NCBI RefSeq assembly: GCF_013131805.1
Contig: NZ_JABJRC010000017.1
Location: 1-61,916, forward strand
DNA from: Kribbella sandramycini
GTDB taxonomy: Bacteria > Actinomycetota > Actinomycetes > Propionibacteriales > Kribbellaceae
Length of the DNA stretch: 61,916 nucleotides
Direction: 5' to 3'
The notes below the pieces were generated by a model. It made no database searches and had not been told where the DNA came from. It saw nothing but the letters and a program-made list of their open reading frames with translations. Positions 41,191 through 49,619 of this stretch are shown in pieces. A program made the translations under genes and the position numbers. Numbering within the stretch: position 1 is the first letter of the stretch; each line of letters begins with the position of its first letter.

Positions 41191-43473
41191 ATGGGCTGGA
41201 TACGGGGATTGGTCGGGTCGCTGGCAATGGTCTTGGTGGGTGGTGGCGTAGTGCCGCAGTCGGCGGTGGAAGCCGAATGGATCAGCGCCGGTGGTGACGC
41301 GCCGCTGCTGCGGACCGAGTTCCCGGTCCGCAAGGCCGTCCGATCGGCGCGCGTCGAGGTGTACGGGCTCGGGTTCTACGAGCTGCGTCTGAACGGCGCG
41401 AAGGTCGGGGATCACGTGCTGGCGCCGTCCAACACGCCGTACGACCGGTGGAACCTGACCGACTCGTACGACGTGACCCGGCAGATCCGGCGCGGGGACA
41501 ACGCAATCGGCATCTGGCTCGGCAACGGTTACGGCGCGCGCTACAACCAGTACGGCTTCCGCTGGCTCGGTCCGAAACAGGCGTTCGTCCGGCTCGACCT
41601 GACCTTCGCAGACGGCAGCCGGCAGCGCGTCGTCAGCAACGACGGCTGGAAATGGGCCGAGGGCCCGATCGTTGCCAACGACATCTATCACGGCGAGTCG
41701 TACGACGCCCGCCGGGAACGGCCCGGCTGGGACACGGCCGGGTACGACGACAGTGCCTGGTCGGCCGTCACCGCGGTCGCCGCGCCGAAGGGTGCGCTGA
41801 CGCCGAACACCGCGCCGCCGATCCGCGTGCGGCACGACCTGCGCCCGGTGGCGCTGACGACGCCGAAACCCGGCGTGCACATCTTCGATCTGGGCCAGAA
41901 CATCGCGGGCTGGAACCGGCTCCGGGTGAAAGGGGCCGCGGGCAACGTCGTTCGGATGCGCACCGCGGAGGAGCTCGGCGCGGACGGCCTGCTCGACACC
42001 TTCACCAACCGGAACGCCGCCGCGACCGACACCTACACCCTGCGCGGCGACCCGCACGGCGAGACCTGGGAGCCGCGTTTCACCTACCACGGCTACCGCT
42101 ACGTCGAGGTGACCGGCTACCCGGGGACGCCGACGCTGGACAGCATCACCGGCCGCGCGATCCACGCGGACGTCGAGTCGACCGGGCGGTTCGACTCGTC
42201 GGACCCGATGCTGAACCGGATCTGGCAGAACAACCGCTGGAGCATCCTGAACAACTCGCTCAGCCAGCCGACCGACACCCCGGTCCGCGACGAGCGGACG
42301 CCGCCCGCGATGGACGTCCAGGCATACCACGAGGCCGCGATCCGCGAGTTCGGGATGAACGCGTTCTACGCGAAGTACCTGACGGATCTGCCGCCCGGGA
42401 CGGCGCTGCCGACCGACGAGATCAAGTCGCAGTACCCGGATATGGCCGGTGGGCAGGTGGTGCTCGCCTGGTCGCTCTACCAGGAGTACGGCGATCGGGC
42501 CACGCTCGCGGCGACGTATCCGCTGATGAAGACGTTCGTGGATCGGAACGCGGCCGAGGTGCCGACCCACATCTGGCCGGCTGAGCGCTCGTTCGGCGAC
42601 TGGTGCCCGCCGGACCACGGGCCGGAGGCGAACAACGGGATGGGCAGTCCGAGCGCGGGGGACTGTTTCAGCGAGGGGTCACTCGTCAACACGGCGTTGT
42701 CGTACCGGCAAGCCGAGGCCGTGGCGAAGGCGGCGCGGGTGGTCGGGAGGCCGGCCGACGTCGTCCGGTACACCACGCTGGCCGACGCGATCCGGGTTGC
42801 CTTCAACAACCACTTCCTGAGCGCCGACGGGACGACGTACAGCAGCGGCCGGCAGACCACCAGTGTGCTGCCGCTTGCCTTCGGGATGGTGCCGGCCGAG
42901 CATCGGCAGGCGGTCGGCGACAAGCTGGTCGCGACGATCCTGGGCAAGGATCGCGGCCATCTCGACACCGGCATCTTCGGCACCCGCTACCTCATCGACG
43001 CCCTGGCGGCGATCGGTCGGCTGGACGTCGCGATGACCATCCTGCACCAGACGACGTACCCGAGTTTCGGTTTCCAGATTGCGCACGGCGCGACGACGCC
43101 GTGGGAGCAGTGGCTGTACACGTCCAGCATGGAGACCCACGACCATGCCATGTTCGCGGGGATCAACGCGTCCTTCTACACCGTCCTGGGCGGTATCCAG
43201 CCGGCCGAGCCCGGCTACCGGTCGATCACGATCGCCCCACAGCTCCCGCCGGGCCTGGAGCGAGTTGCCGCTGGCATCAAAACCGTCAGCGGCCTGGTTT
43301 CGTCAACCTGGGAACACCGCGCCGGCCGCCTTCGGCTGACCGTGACCGTCCCCCGCGACGCCACCGTCACCGTGCCCGGCACCGGCGTCCGGCCGCCACG
43401 TGGGGCCGAACATCTGCACGGGACGACGTACCGGGTCGGCGCGGGCCGGTGGGTCTTCACCGCCCAGAGCTGA
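41191..43473 (+). CDS. Secreted GH78 alpha-L-rhamnosidase
   Basis: The product has 760 residues with a weak signal peptide (about 1-28). Residues 29-330 are the beta-sandwich domains (LRLNGAKVGDHVLAPSNTPYD, FDLGQNIAGWNRLRVKG, YHGYRYVEVTGYPG). The (alpha/alpha)6 catalytic domain follows with DTPVRDERTPPAMDVQAYHEAA, where family members usually have DERxGWTGD, and TTPWEQWLYTSSMETHDHAM. A C-terminal beta domain ends the protein. It cleaves alpha-L-rhamnose from glycans or plant glycosides. No ribosome-binding site is seen; TAGGCT lies 9 nt before the ATG. Confidence 0.92.
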   Translation: MGWIRGLVGSLAMVLVGGGVVPQSAVEAEWISAGGDAPLLRTEFPVRKAVRSARVEVYGLGFYELRLNGAKVGDHVLAPSNTPYDRWNLTDSYDVTRQIRRGDNAIGIWLGNGYGARYNQYGFRWLGPKQAFVRLDLTFADGSRQRVVSNDGWKWAEGPIVANDIYHGESYDARRERPGWDTAGYDDSAWSAVTAVAAPKGALTPNTAPPIRVRHDLRPVALTTPKPGVHIFDLGQNIAGWNRLRVKGAAGNVVRMRTAEELGADGLLDTFTNRNAAATDTYTLRGDPHGETWEPRFTYHGYRYVEVTGYPGTPTLDSITGRAIHADVESTGRFDSSDPMLNRIWQNNRWSILNNSLSQPTDTPVRDERTPPAMDVQAYHEAAIREFGMNAFYAKYLTDLPPGTALPTDEIKSQYPDMAGGQVVLAWSLYQEYGDRATLAATYPLMKTFVDRNAAEVPTHIWPAERSFGDWCPPDHGPEANNGMGSPSAGDCFSEGSLVNTALSYRQAEAVAKAARVVGRPADVVRYTTLADAIRVAFNNHFLSADGTTYSSGRQTTSVLPLAFGMVPAEHRQAVGDKLVATILGKDRGHLDTGIFGTRYLIDALAAIGRLDVAMTILHQTTYPSFGFQIAHGATTPWEQWLYTSSMETHDHAMFAGINASFYTVLGGIQPAEPGYRSITIAPQLPPGLERVAAGIKTVSGLVSSTWEHRAGRLRLTVTVPRDATVTVPGTGVRPPRGAEHLHGTTYRVGAGRWVFTAQS

Positions 43474-43494
43474 TCACGCGCCTAGTGTGGCCGG

Positions 43495-45210
43495 GTGGAC
43501 CATCAGTTCTTGCTTGTGGCCGGGGCCGGGCTGGCGATCATGATCGCGGCGTCGGTGTTCGCGCGGCGGACGGGCGTCGCGGCGCCGTTGCTGCTGGTGG
43601 CGCTGGGGATCGGGGCGAGTTATCTGCCCGGTACGCCGACGATTCACCTGGAGCCCGAGCTGGTCCTGGCGGGGGTGCTGCCGCCGCTGCTGTACTCGGC
43701 GGCCGTTCAGCTGCCCGTGCTCGACATCCGGCGGAACTTCGGGCTGATCTCGTGGCTGTCCGTGGCGATGGTGATCGTGTCGTCGGTGGCGATCGGGGCC
43801 GTGGTGCATGCGGTGTTCCCGGGGATCTCGTTCCCACTCGCGGTGGCGCTCGGCGCGGTGGTCAGCCCGACCGACGCGGTCGCCGCGACGGCTATCGGGC
43901 ATCGGGTCGGCTTGCCGCCGCGGCTGATGACTGTGCTCGAAGGCGAGAGCCTGCTCAACGACGCCTCGGCGCTGGTGGTGCTGCGGACGGCGATCGCCGG
44001 CATCGGCGTCACCGGCGGGTTCAGCCTGGGAGCGACGGCGCTCGACTTCGCCTGGGCAGTCGTCGGCGGGGTGCTGATCGGGCTGGTCGTCGGGTGGCTG
44101 ACCGCGTTGTTGCGGCAGCGGCTGGACGATCCGGTGCTGAACACGACGATCTCGTTCGCGGTCCCGTTCCTGGCCTACTTCCCGGCGGAGGAGGTGCACG
44201 CGTCCGGCGTCCTCGCGGTCGTGCTGGCCGGGCTGGTGACCGGCGTCCTGGGCAGCAAGCGATTCAGCGCGCAGGACCGGCAGACCCAGTCGACCACCTG
44301 GACGACGGTCAGCTTCCTGCTGGAGAGTGCGGTCTTCCTGGCTATGGGCTACCAGTTGCCCGAGCTGATCGACGCCGCGCGCGAGGAGACCACGGTCGGC
44401 GAGATCACCGGCCTGGTGCTGATCGTCGTGGGCCTGCTGGTCGTGCTGCGCTTCGTCGGGCTGCTCTGGCCCGCGCTCGGGATTCGCTTCAACCGCGACG
44501 ACCGGGCCGAGCAGACCCGGACCAGATTGACCGCGTTCGAGGAGCATCTCGACGCGATGGACCCGAGTGACGAACGCGAGGAAACCAGGCTCGCCTGGGC
44601 GCGCAAACGGCTGGCCCGCGGCCGGGCCGATATCGACTTCGAGGAGCGCGAGCCGCTGACCAAGCGCGGCCTGTTCGTGGTCGGCTGGGCCGGGATGCGC
44701 GGCGTCGTCACGGTGGCCGCCGTCCAGACGATCCCGCCGGAGACGGCGCACCGTGCGACCGTCGTGCTGGCGGCCTTCCTGGTTGCGCTGATCACGCTGG
44801 TGCTGTTCGGGCTGACGCTGCCGATGGTGATCTCCTGGATGAAGTTCAGCGCGGTCACCTATGAGGACAAACGCGATTCGTCACAGGCATTGCTGCGCCG
44901 GATCGCCGAGTCGGCCATCGACGCCCTCGGCCCGCTCGAGGAGCAGACCATCGACGGCAGCCCGCTGGACCCGGAGCTGGTCAGCTCGATGAAGGACCGG
45001 ATCCTGCCGCAGATGTTCGTCATCACCCGCGAGTTCCGGGAGTCCGAGCCCGACAACCGTGCGCAGATGCTGATCATCCAGCGCCGCTACCTGGATGCCA
45101 TGCGCGATGCCCTGATCGCCGAGCGCAGTATCGGCGCCTACAGCTCCGAGACGTACCGCCGCGCGGAGTCGCTGATGGACGGTTTCGAGCAACGCTTCAC
45201 CACCACCTGA
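43495..45210 (+). CDS. CPA1-type Na+/H+ antiporter
   Basis: The product has 571 residues. Twelve or so membrane helices fill residues 1-420, with SPTDAVAATA and EGESLLNDASALVVL, the antiporter's ion-binding motifs. A soluble C-terminal part of about 150 residues (LLRRIAESAIDALGPLEEQ, RAQMLIIQRRYLDAMRDAL) is probably regulatory. The start is GTG; TAGTGT 6 nt before it could be the -10 of a leaderless transcript. It exchanges Na+ or K+ for H+ in pH homeostasis. A strong terminator follows. Confidence 0.93.
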   Translation: MDHQFLLVAGAGLAIMIAASVFARRTGVAAPLLLVALGIGASYLPGTPTIHLEPELVLAGVLPPLLYSAAVQLPVLDIRRNFGLISWLSVAMVIVSSVAIGAVVHAVFPGISFPLAVALGAVVSPTDAVAATAIGHRVGLPPRLMTVLEGESLLNDASALVVLRTAIAGIGVTGGFSLGATALDFAWAVVGGVLIGLVVGWLTALLRQRLDDPVLNTTISFAVPFLAYFPAEEVHASGVLAVVLAGLVTGVLGSKRFSAQDRQTQSTTWTTVSFLLESAVFLAMGYQLPELIDAAREETTVGEITGLVLIVVGLLVVLRFVGLLWPALGIRFNRDDRAEQTRTRLTAFEEHLDAMDPSDEREETRLAWARKRLARGRADIDFEEREPLTKRGLFVVGWAGMRGVVTVAAVQTIPPETAHRATVVLAAFLVALITLVLFGLTLPMVISWMKFSAVTYEDKRDSSQALLRRIAESAIDALGPLEEQTIDGSPLDPELVSSMKDRILPQMFVITREFRESEPDNRAQMLIIQRRYLDAMRDALIAERSIGAYSSETYRRAESLMDGFEQRFTTT

Positions 45211-45212
45211 GG

Positions 45213-45245
45213 CCCGCCGGCGCGGGGCAATGCCGCGCCGGCGGG
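45213..45245. terminator. Bidirectional hairpin terminator
   Basis: CCCGCCGGCGCGG (45213-45225) pairs perfectly with CCGCGCCGGCGGG (45233-45245), a 13-bp stem with a 7-nt loop between the convergent antiporter and expansin-like genes. Confidence 0.85.
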
Positions 45246-45250
45246 GTCGG

Positions 45251-45634
45251 TCAGACGATGTCCCAGGTGATGTTGATGATGCCGACGTCCGGGTTGGCCA
45301 GGTTCGCGAAGGCCGGCCGGCTGAGGTCGATCTTGTTGTTGGGACACGAGGGGCACTTGTCGCGAATCGGGACCGTGATCGTGCGTCCGTTGTAGGTGAC
45401 GCGGATGGACTTCTTGCAGAGCGGGTCGTTGTTCGGGTTGGGGCTGGTCCACAGGCCCGCGGGCGCGGCGACCAGCCAGTCGGTGTTCGCGTTCAGCGGC
45501 GTGCCGCAGGCGCCGATACCGGCGTCGTTGTACCAGCTCGCGGTGCCGCTGACGGCGAAGGCCGGAGTACTGGTCATCGTGAGGGCGCCGGCCAGAGCGG
45601 CGGCGCCGAACAGCATGCGGAATTTCCTGGTCAT
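45251..45634 (-). CDS. Secreted expansin-like/RlpA-like (DPBB) protein
   Basis: The product has 127 residues with a signal peptide ending near TPAFAV (about 28). The single double-psi beta-barrel domain shows GTASWYNDAG, GACGTPLN, ITVPIRDKCPSCPNNKIDLSRPAFANLA with the conserved Asp, and TWDIV at the end. Cys residues allow two disulfides. The second, cellulose-binding domain of full expansins is missing. It may loosen cellulose or bind wall polymers. The ATG at 45634 follows AGGTGAGG. A CebR-like box at 45659 links it to the cellulase. Confidence 0.85.
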   Translation of the reverse strand: MTRKFRMLFGAAALAGALTMTSTPAFAVSGTASWYNDAGIGACGTPLNANTDWLVAAPAGLWTSPNPNNDPLCKKSIRVTYNGRTITVPIRDKCPSCPNNKIDLSRPAFANLANPDVGIINITWDIV

Positions 45635-45658
45635 GTTCCTCACCTTTCGGGGCGGATG

Positions 45659-45672
45659 TGGGAACGCTTCCA
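45659..45672. promoter_or_regulatory. CebR-like box 3, upstream of the expansin-like gene
   Basis: TGGGAACGCTTCCA is the CebR/CelR-type operator with one change from the GH6 box 2. It lies 24 bp upstream of the expansin-like start. Confidence 0.72.
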
Positions 45673-45807
45673 TCACCTAGAGTCAATGCTCGGCGACCGT
45701 GTGTAAAGAGCTGTTCGGAAAACCTCTGGCGAACGCTCACCGGCGTTCGATTGCCGGGAATCGTCAATCGTCGGCGCGCGCGGCGCGATCACCGGTTGAG
45801 TGGGGTC

Positions 45808-47043
45808 GTGACCGCCTTCGCTCCCGCCGTGCGCCGACTGATCGTCGCGACCCTCGTCAACACCCTCGGCAACGGCCTGTACGCCGCCATCGGCGCCCTC
45901 TACCTGACCCGGGTCGCCGGCCTGTCGGTCGGCGAGGTCGGGATCGGCCTGACCATCGCCGGCGTGATCGGCCTGATCACCAGCACGCCGATGGGCGTGA
46001 TCGCCGACCGGCTCGGGCCGAACCGGGCGTACGTCGGCTTCCTGCTGCTGCAGGCGCTGACGATGAGCAGCCTCACGCTCGTCCACTCGTTCGCGGGGTA
46101 CGTCGCCGTCGCGGCGGTGACCGCGATCGCGGACTCGGGCCAGCGCGGTGCGAAAGGCGCGCTGATCGCTGGGCTGTCGCCGTCCGACCAACGGGTGCGG
46201 ACGCGCGCCGTACTGCGGGTCACCACCAACATCGGGATGGGGATCGGGCTCGCGCTGGCCGGGATCGTGCTCGCCCTCGACCAGCGCGATCTCTACATCG
46301 GGGCGCTGCTCGTCAATGGGCTCACCTACTGCGTGACGGCCGCGCTGGTCCGGTTCGGTCTGCCGATCGTCGAAAAGGTGCCTGCGGCAACTGGTCCGTC
46401 CGGGCTGACCGCGTTGCGGGACCGGCCGTTCCTGGCCTTCGTCGTGCTGGACGGCGTGCTGAGTATGCACAACGCGATGGCGCAGCTCGCCATCCCGCTC
46501 TGGGTGGTGACGGCGACCGACGCGCCGCGGTGGTTGATCTCGGTCCTGCTCGTGGTGAACGCGGTGGCCGTCGTCCTGCTGCAGATCCGGACGGCCCGCG
46601 GGACCGAGACGCTCACCGGAGCAGCGCGCGCCGGTCGCCGGGCCGGGTTGTTGCTCGCTTTGGCATGTGGGGTGCTGGCGGTGACCGATGTGACGTCGGG
46701 CGCGGTCACGGTGGCGCTGTTGGTGGTTGTGGCCCTGGTGCACGTGCTGGGGGAGATGCTGCAGTCGGCCAGTGGCTGGGGCGTCAGCTTCGAGCTGGCG
46801 CCGCCAGGGGCGCAGGGGCAGTACCAGGGCGCGTACGCGATGGGGCATCAACTCGGCGATCTGGTCGCGCCGCTGCTGCTGACCACGATCGCAGTCAGCT
46901 GGGGATGGCCGGGCTGGTTGATCACCGCCGTCCTGTTCCTCGGCGCGGGGTCCTTCATCCCGATGGTCGTGCGGCGGGCGCGACATGAGACGGCGAGCGT
47001 CGTCGCCGAGCGGGTGGAAGACTGTCGCGGTGTCCACTCTTGA
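45808..47043 (+). CDS. MFS transporter
   Basis: The product has 411 residues with about twelve membrane helices. MGVIADRLGPNRAYVG is the MFS motif between helices 2 and 3, and GGxxxD-like turns recur in the second half. It resembles drug-efflux MFS members, but the substrate is unknown. GTG 45808 is chosen because the first helix (RLIVATLVNTLGNGLYAAIGALYL) begins soon after it; the frame is open further up. The end overlaps the nitroreductase start by 14 bp, so the two are co-transcribed. Confidence 0.88.
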   Translation: MTAFAPAVRRLIVATLVNTLGNGLYAAIGALYLTRVAGLSVGEVGIGLTIAGVIGLITSTPMGVIADRLGPNRAYVGFLLLQALTMSSLTLVHSFAGYVAVAAVTAIADSGQRGAKGALIAGLSPSDQRVRTRAVLRVTTNIGMGIGLALAGIVLALDQRDLYIGALLVNGLTYCVTAALVRFGLPIVEKVPAATGPSGLTALRDRPFLAFVVLDGVLSMHNAMAQLAIPLWVVTATDAPRWLISVLLVVNAVAVVLLQIRTARGTETLTGAARAGRRAGLLLALACGVLAVTDVTSGAVTVALLVVVALVHVLGEMLQSASGWGVSFELAPPGAQGQYQGAYAMGHQLGDLVAPLLLTTIAVSWGWPGWLITAVLFLGAGSFIPMVVRRARHETASVVAERVEDCRGVHS

Positions 47044-47647
47044 CCTCACGCCCGACGAGTTGCTCACCACGACCCGCGCCGTCCGCAAGCGCCTCGATCT
47101 GAGCAAGCCCGTCCCCCTCGAACTGATCAAGGAATGTATCGAGATCGCGCTGCAGGCGCCGTCCGGTAGCAACCGCCAGGGCTGGCACTGGCTGGTGATC
47201 ACCGATCCCGAGCACCGCAAGACGATCGCGGAGTACTACCGCACCGCGCTGCACGCGTACTTCGCGACGCAAGAGCCGGCCGACGACCCGGTGCAGGCGC
47301 GGGTGAAGGCCAGCTCGGAGTACCTCGGCGACCACCTGGCCGAGGTCCCGGTCTTCGTCATCCCCTGTATCAAGGCCGGCGCGCTGCCCGAGGGGAACCA
47401 GGCCGGGTTGTGGGGCTCGATCCTGCCCGCCGCCTGGAACTTCATGCTCGCCGCGCGCGCCCGCGGTCTCGGGACCACCTGGACGTCGTTGCACCTCAAC
47501 TACGAGCAGGAGATCGCGCAACTGCTCGGCATCCCCGGCGACATCCGGCAGGCCGTGCTGATCCCGACGGCGTACACGATCGGCACCGACTTCAAGCCCG
47601 GGCCGCGCAAGTCCCTCGACGACGTGGTGCACTTCGACACCTGGTGA
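47030..47647 (+). CDS. Nitroreductase family protein
   Basis: The product has 205 residues. TTTRAVRKRLD at the start and APSGSNRQGWHWLVITDPEHR form the FMN site, with GSILPAAWNFMLAARARGLGTTWTS and a C-terminal DVVHFDTW typical of the family. It is an FMN-dependent NAD(P)H reductase of nitro or quinone compounds. The GTG start overlaps the MFS gene by 14 bp; GTGGAAG lies upstream. It may modify or detoxify what the MFS protein transports. Confidence 0.9.
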   Translation: MSTLDLTPDELLTTTRAVRKRLDLSKPVPLELIKECIEIALQAPSGSNRQGWHWLVITDPEHRKTIAEYYRTALHAYFATQEPADDPVQARVKASSEYLGDHLAEVPVFVIPCIKAGALPEGNQAGLWGSILPAAWNFMLAARARGLGTTWTSLHLNYEQEIAQLLGIPGDIRQAVLIPTAYTIGTDFKPGPRKSLDDVVHFDTW

Positions 47648-47705
47648 GCGCATAGCGCCGGGTACCGGTCCTCCGAACACGTGTGACGAGGACCGGGGAG
47701 GGCCC

Positions 47706-47807
47706 ATGCATCAAGCGCTGTGGATCTCGATGGGGGTACTGGCGGTACTCGCCGCCGGCCGCTACTGGCTGGCGGCGCGCGCCGAGGAGCTGCGCCGCCG
47801 CGGCTGA
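47706..47807 (+). CDS. Single-helix small membrane protein (33 aa)
   Basis: A short frame of 33 residues starting MHQALWISMGVLAVLAAG and ending AARAEELRRRG. It has one hydrophobic helix followed by a basic amphipathic tail. GGGGAGGG (47694-47701) stands 4 nt before the ATG, a very strong ribosome-binding site, and the codons are G/C-ending. I do not recognise a family. It lies alone between the nitroreductase and the LLM gene. Confidence 0.55.
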   Translation: MHQALWISMGVLAVLAAGRYWLAARAEELRRRG

Positions 47808-47845
47808 CCCCGCTCCCGTCCCGGAATGAACCCGGCGAGTCTGGC

Positions 47846-47874
47846 GTTGACATGTCAACCTAGACTGATAGGGA
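47846..47874 (+). promoter_or_regulatory. Promoter with a perfect palindrome over the -35 box
   Basis: GTTGACATGTCAAC (47846-47859) is a perfect 14-bp palindrome containing TTGACA (47847-47852). A possible -10 is TAGGGA at 47869-47874. A repressor bound here would block the LLM/F420-type operon. Confidence 0.6.
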
Positions 47875-47901
47875 CCTGGGACGAGAGGGAGTGGAGTGCG
47901 G

Positions 47902-48927
47902 ATGAGCGCGCTGGAGTTCGGGCTGGACACGTTCGGCGATGTGCCGGACGGGCCGAACGGGGAGCCGGTGTCGTACGCGGCGGCGATTCGGCAAGTGGTC
48001 GATGAGGCCGTGCTGGCCGACGAGCTGGGCGTGGACGCGATCGCGCTGGGCGAGCATCACCGGCCGGAGTACTCGATCACGACACCGGAGACGGTGCTGG
48101 CCGGGATCGCCGGGAAGACCTCGCGGATCAAACTCGGCTCCGGCGTCACGGTGCTCAGCTCGGACGACCCGGTTCGGGTCTTCCAGCGGTTCGCGACCGT
48201 CGACGCGCTCTCGAACGGGCGGGCCGAGGTGATCCTCGGGCGCGGCTCGTTCACCGAGTCGTTCCCGCTGTTCGGCTACGACCTGGCCGACTACGAGGTG
48301 CTCTTCGAGGAGAAGCTGCAGCTGTTCGCGCGGCTGCTCGAGGAGAAGCCGGTGACCTGGAGCGGGACCGTCCGGGCGTCGCTGGAGGACGCCGACGTGT
48401 TCCCGAAGACCGAGTCCGGGCTGAAGACGTGGGTCGGCGTCGGCGGGTCGCCGCAGTCCGTCGTCCGGACGGCGTTCTACGGGCTGCCCTTGATGCTCGC
48501 GATCATCGGCGGCTCGCCGGACCGGTTCGCGCCGTACCTCGACCTGTACCGCCGGGCGTCGGAGCAGTTCGGGACGACCCCGCAGGCGGTCGGCATGCAT
48601 TCGCCGGGTTTCATCGCCGACACCGACGAGGCCGCCAAGGAGCTGTACTACCCGCGCTACAAGGTGATGCGGGACCGGATCGGCGCGCTGCGCGGCTGGC
48701 CGCCGATCAAGCGCGCGGAGTTCGACTCCGAGGTGGAGCACGGCTCGATGTACGTCGGCTCCCCGGAGACCGTGGCGCGCCGGATCGCCGGCGCGATCAA
48801 GTCGCTCGGCGTCGGCCGCTTCGACCTGATCTACTCCAACGGCTCGATCCCGGGCGCCGACCGGCTGCACGCCGTCGAGCTGTACGGCAGCAAGGTGATC
48901 CCGATGGTCAGGGAGATGCTGGCATGA
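47902..48927 (+). CDS. LLM class flavin-dependent oxidoreductase
   Basis: The product has 341 residues and the luciferase-like barrel: ALEFGLDTFGDVPDG, ALGEHHRPEYSITTPETVLAG, IKLGSGVTVLSSDDPVRVFQ, and RAEVILGRGSFTESF. EHHRPEY is the common motif of this subgroup. It may use FMN or F420. ATG 47902 is preferred because GTGGAG (47891-47896) is 5 nt before it. Its stop overlaps the next start (ATGA), coupling it to an F420/NADP-type reductase. Confidence 0.88.
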   Translation: MSALEFGLDTFGDVPDGPNGEPVSYAAAIRQVVDEAVLADELGVDAIALGEHHRPEYSITTPETVLAGIAGKTSRIKLGSGVTVLSSDDPVRVFQRFATVDALSNGRAEVILGRGSFTESFPLFGYDLADYEVLFEEKLQLFARLLEEKPVTWSGTVRASLEDADVFPKTESGLKTWVGVGGSPQSVVRTAFYGLPLMLAIIGGSPDRFAPYLDLYRRASEQFGTTPQAVGMHSPGFIADTDEAAKELYYPRYKVMRDRIGALRGWPPIKRAEFDSEVEHGSMYVGSPETVARRIAGAIKSLGVGRFDLIYSNGSIPGADRLHAVELYGSKVIPMVREMLA

Positions 48928-49619
48928 GCTTCGTCGCCAAGCCGACGCTCGCGATCCTCGGCGCCGGGAAAGTCGGCACCGTGCTGGCCCGGCTCGCGGT
49001 GCGGGCCGGGTACCCGGTGCTGATCGCGGGCTCGGGAGACGTGTCGAAGATCGCCTTGATCGTCGAGGTTGTCACGCCGGGCGCGGTCGCGACCACAGCG
49101 GTCGAGGCGGTCCGCCGGGCGGATGTGGTGATCCTGGCGCTGCCGCTCGGCAAGTACCGGACGATCCCGGCGGCCGAACTGGCCGGGAAGCTCGTGATCG
49201 ACGCGATGAACTACTGGTGGGAGGTCGACGGGATCCGCGACGACCTGACCGATCCGCGGACGTCGTCGTCCGAGCTGATCCAGTCGTTCCTGCCGGAGTC
49301 GCGGGTGGTGAAAGCCTTCAACCACATGGGCTATCACGATCTCGAGGACGGCGCGCTGCCGGCCGGATCGCCGGCCCGCAAGGCGATCGCGGTCGCCGGG
49401 CCGGACGCCGACGCGGCCGAGGTCGCGCGGATCGTCGACGACCTCGGCTTCGACCCGGTCGTCGCGGGCGTACTTGCCGACGGCGTCCGCCTCGAACCCG
49501 GCACCGAGGCCTTCGGCGCCAATGTGCCCGCCACGGAGTTGCGGGCGATGCTCACCCGCTTCCCCGAGTCACCCCGCGGCCTCGTCGTTGCGAACGCTCG
49601 CGGACTCAGCGGAGGGTGA
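48924..49619 (+). CDS. NADPH-dependent F420 reductase-like protein
   Basis: The product has 231 residues. LAILGAGKVGTVLARLAVRAGYPVLIAGS is a Rossmann NAD(P) motif, followed by ADVVILALPLGKYRTIP, VIDAMNYWWEVDG and VVKAFNHMG, which match the Fno/YrbF-like dinucleotide-binding family. It may regenerate a reduced cofactor for the LLM partner, whose gene it overlaps by 4 bp. A true F420 role is not provable here. It converges on the next methyltransferase gene with a 14-bp overlap. Confidence 0.85.
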   Translation: MSFVAKPTLAILGAGKVGTVLARLAVRAGYPVLIAGSGDVSKIALIVEVVTPGAVATTAVEAVRRADVVILALPLGKYRTIPAAELAGKLVIDAMNYWWEVDGIRDDLTDPRTSSSELIQSFLPESRVVKAFNHMGYHDLEDGALPAGSPARKAIAVAGPDADAAEVARIVDDLGFDPVVAGVLADGVRLEPGTEAFGANVPATELRAMLTRFPESPRGLVVANARGLSGG

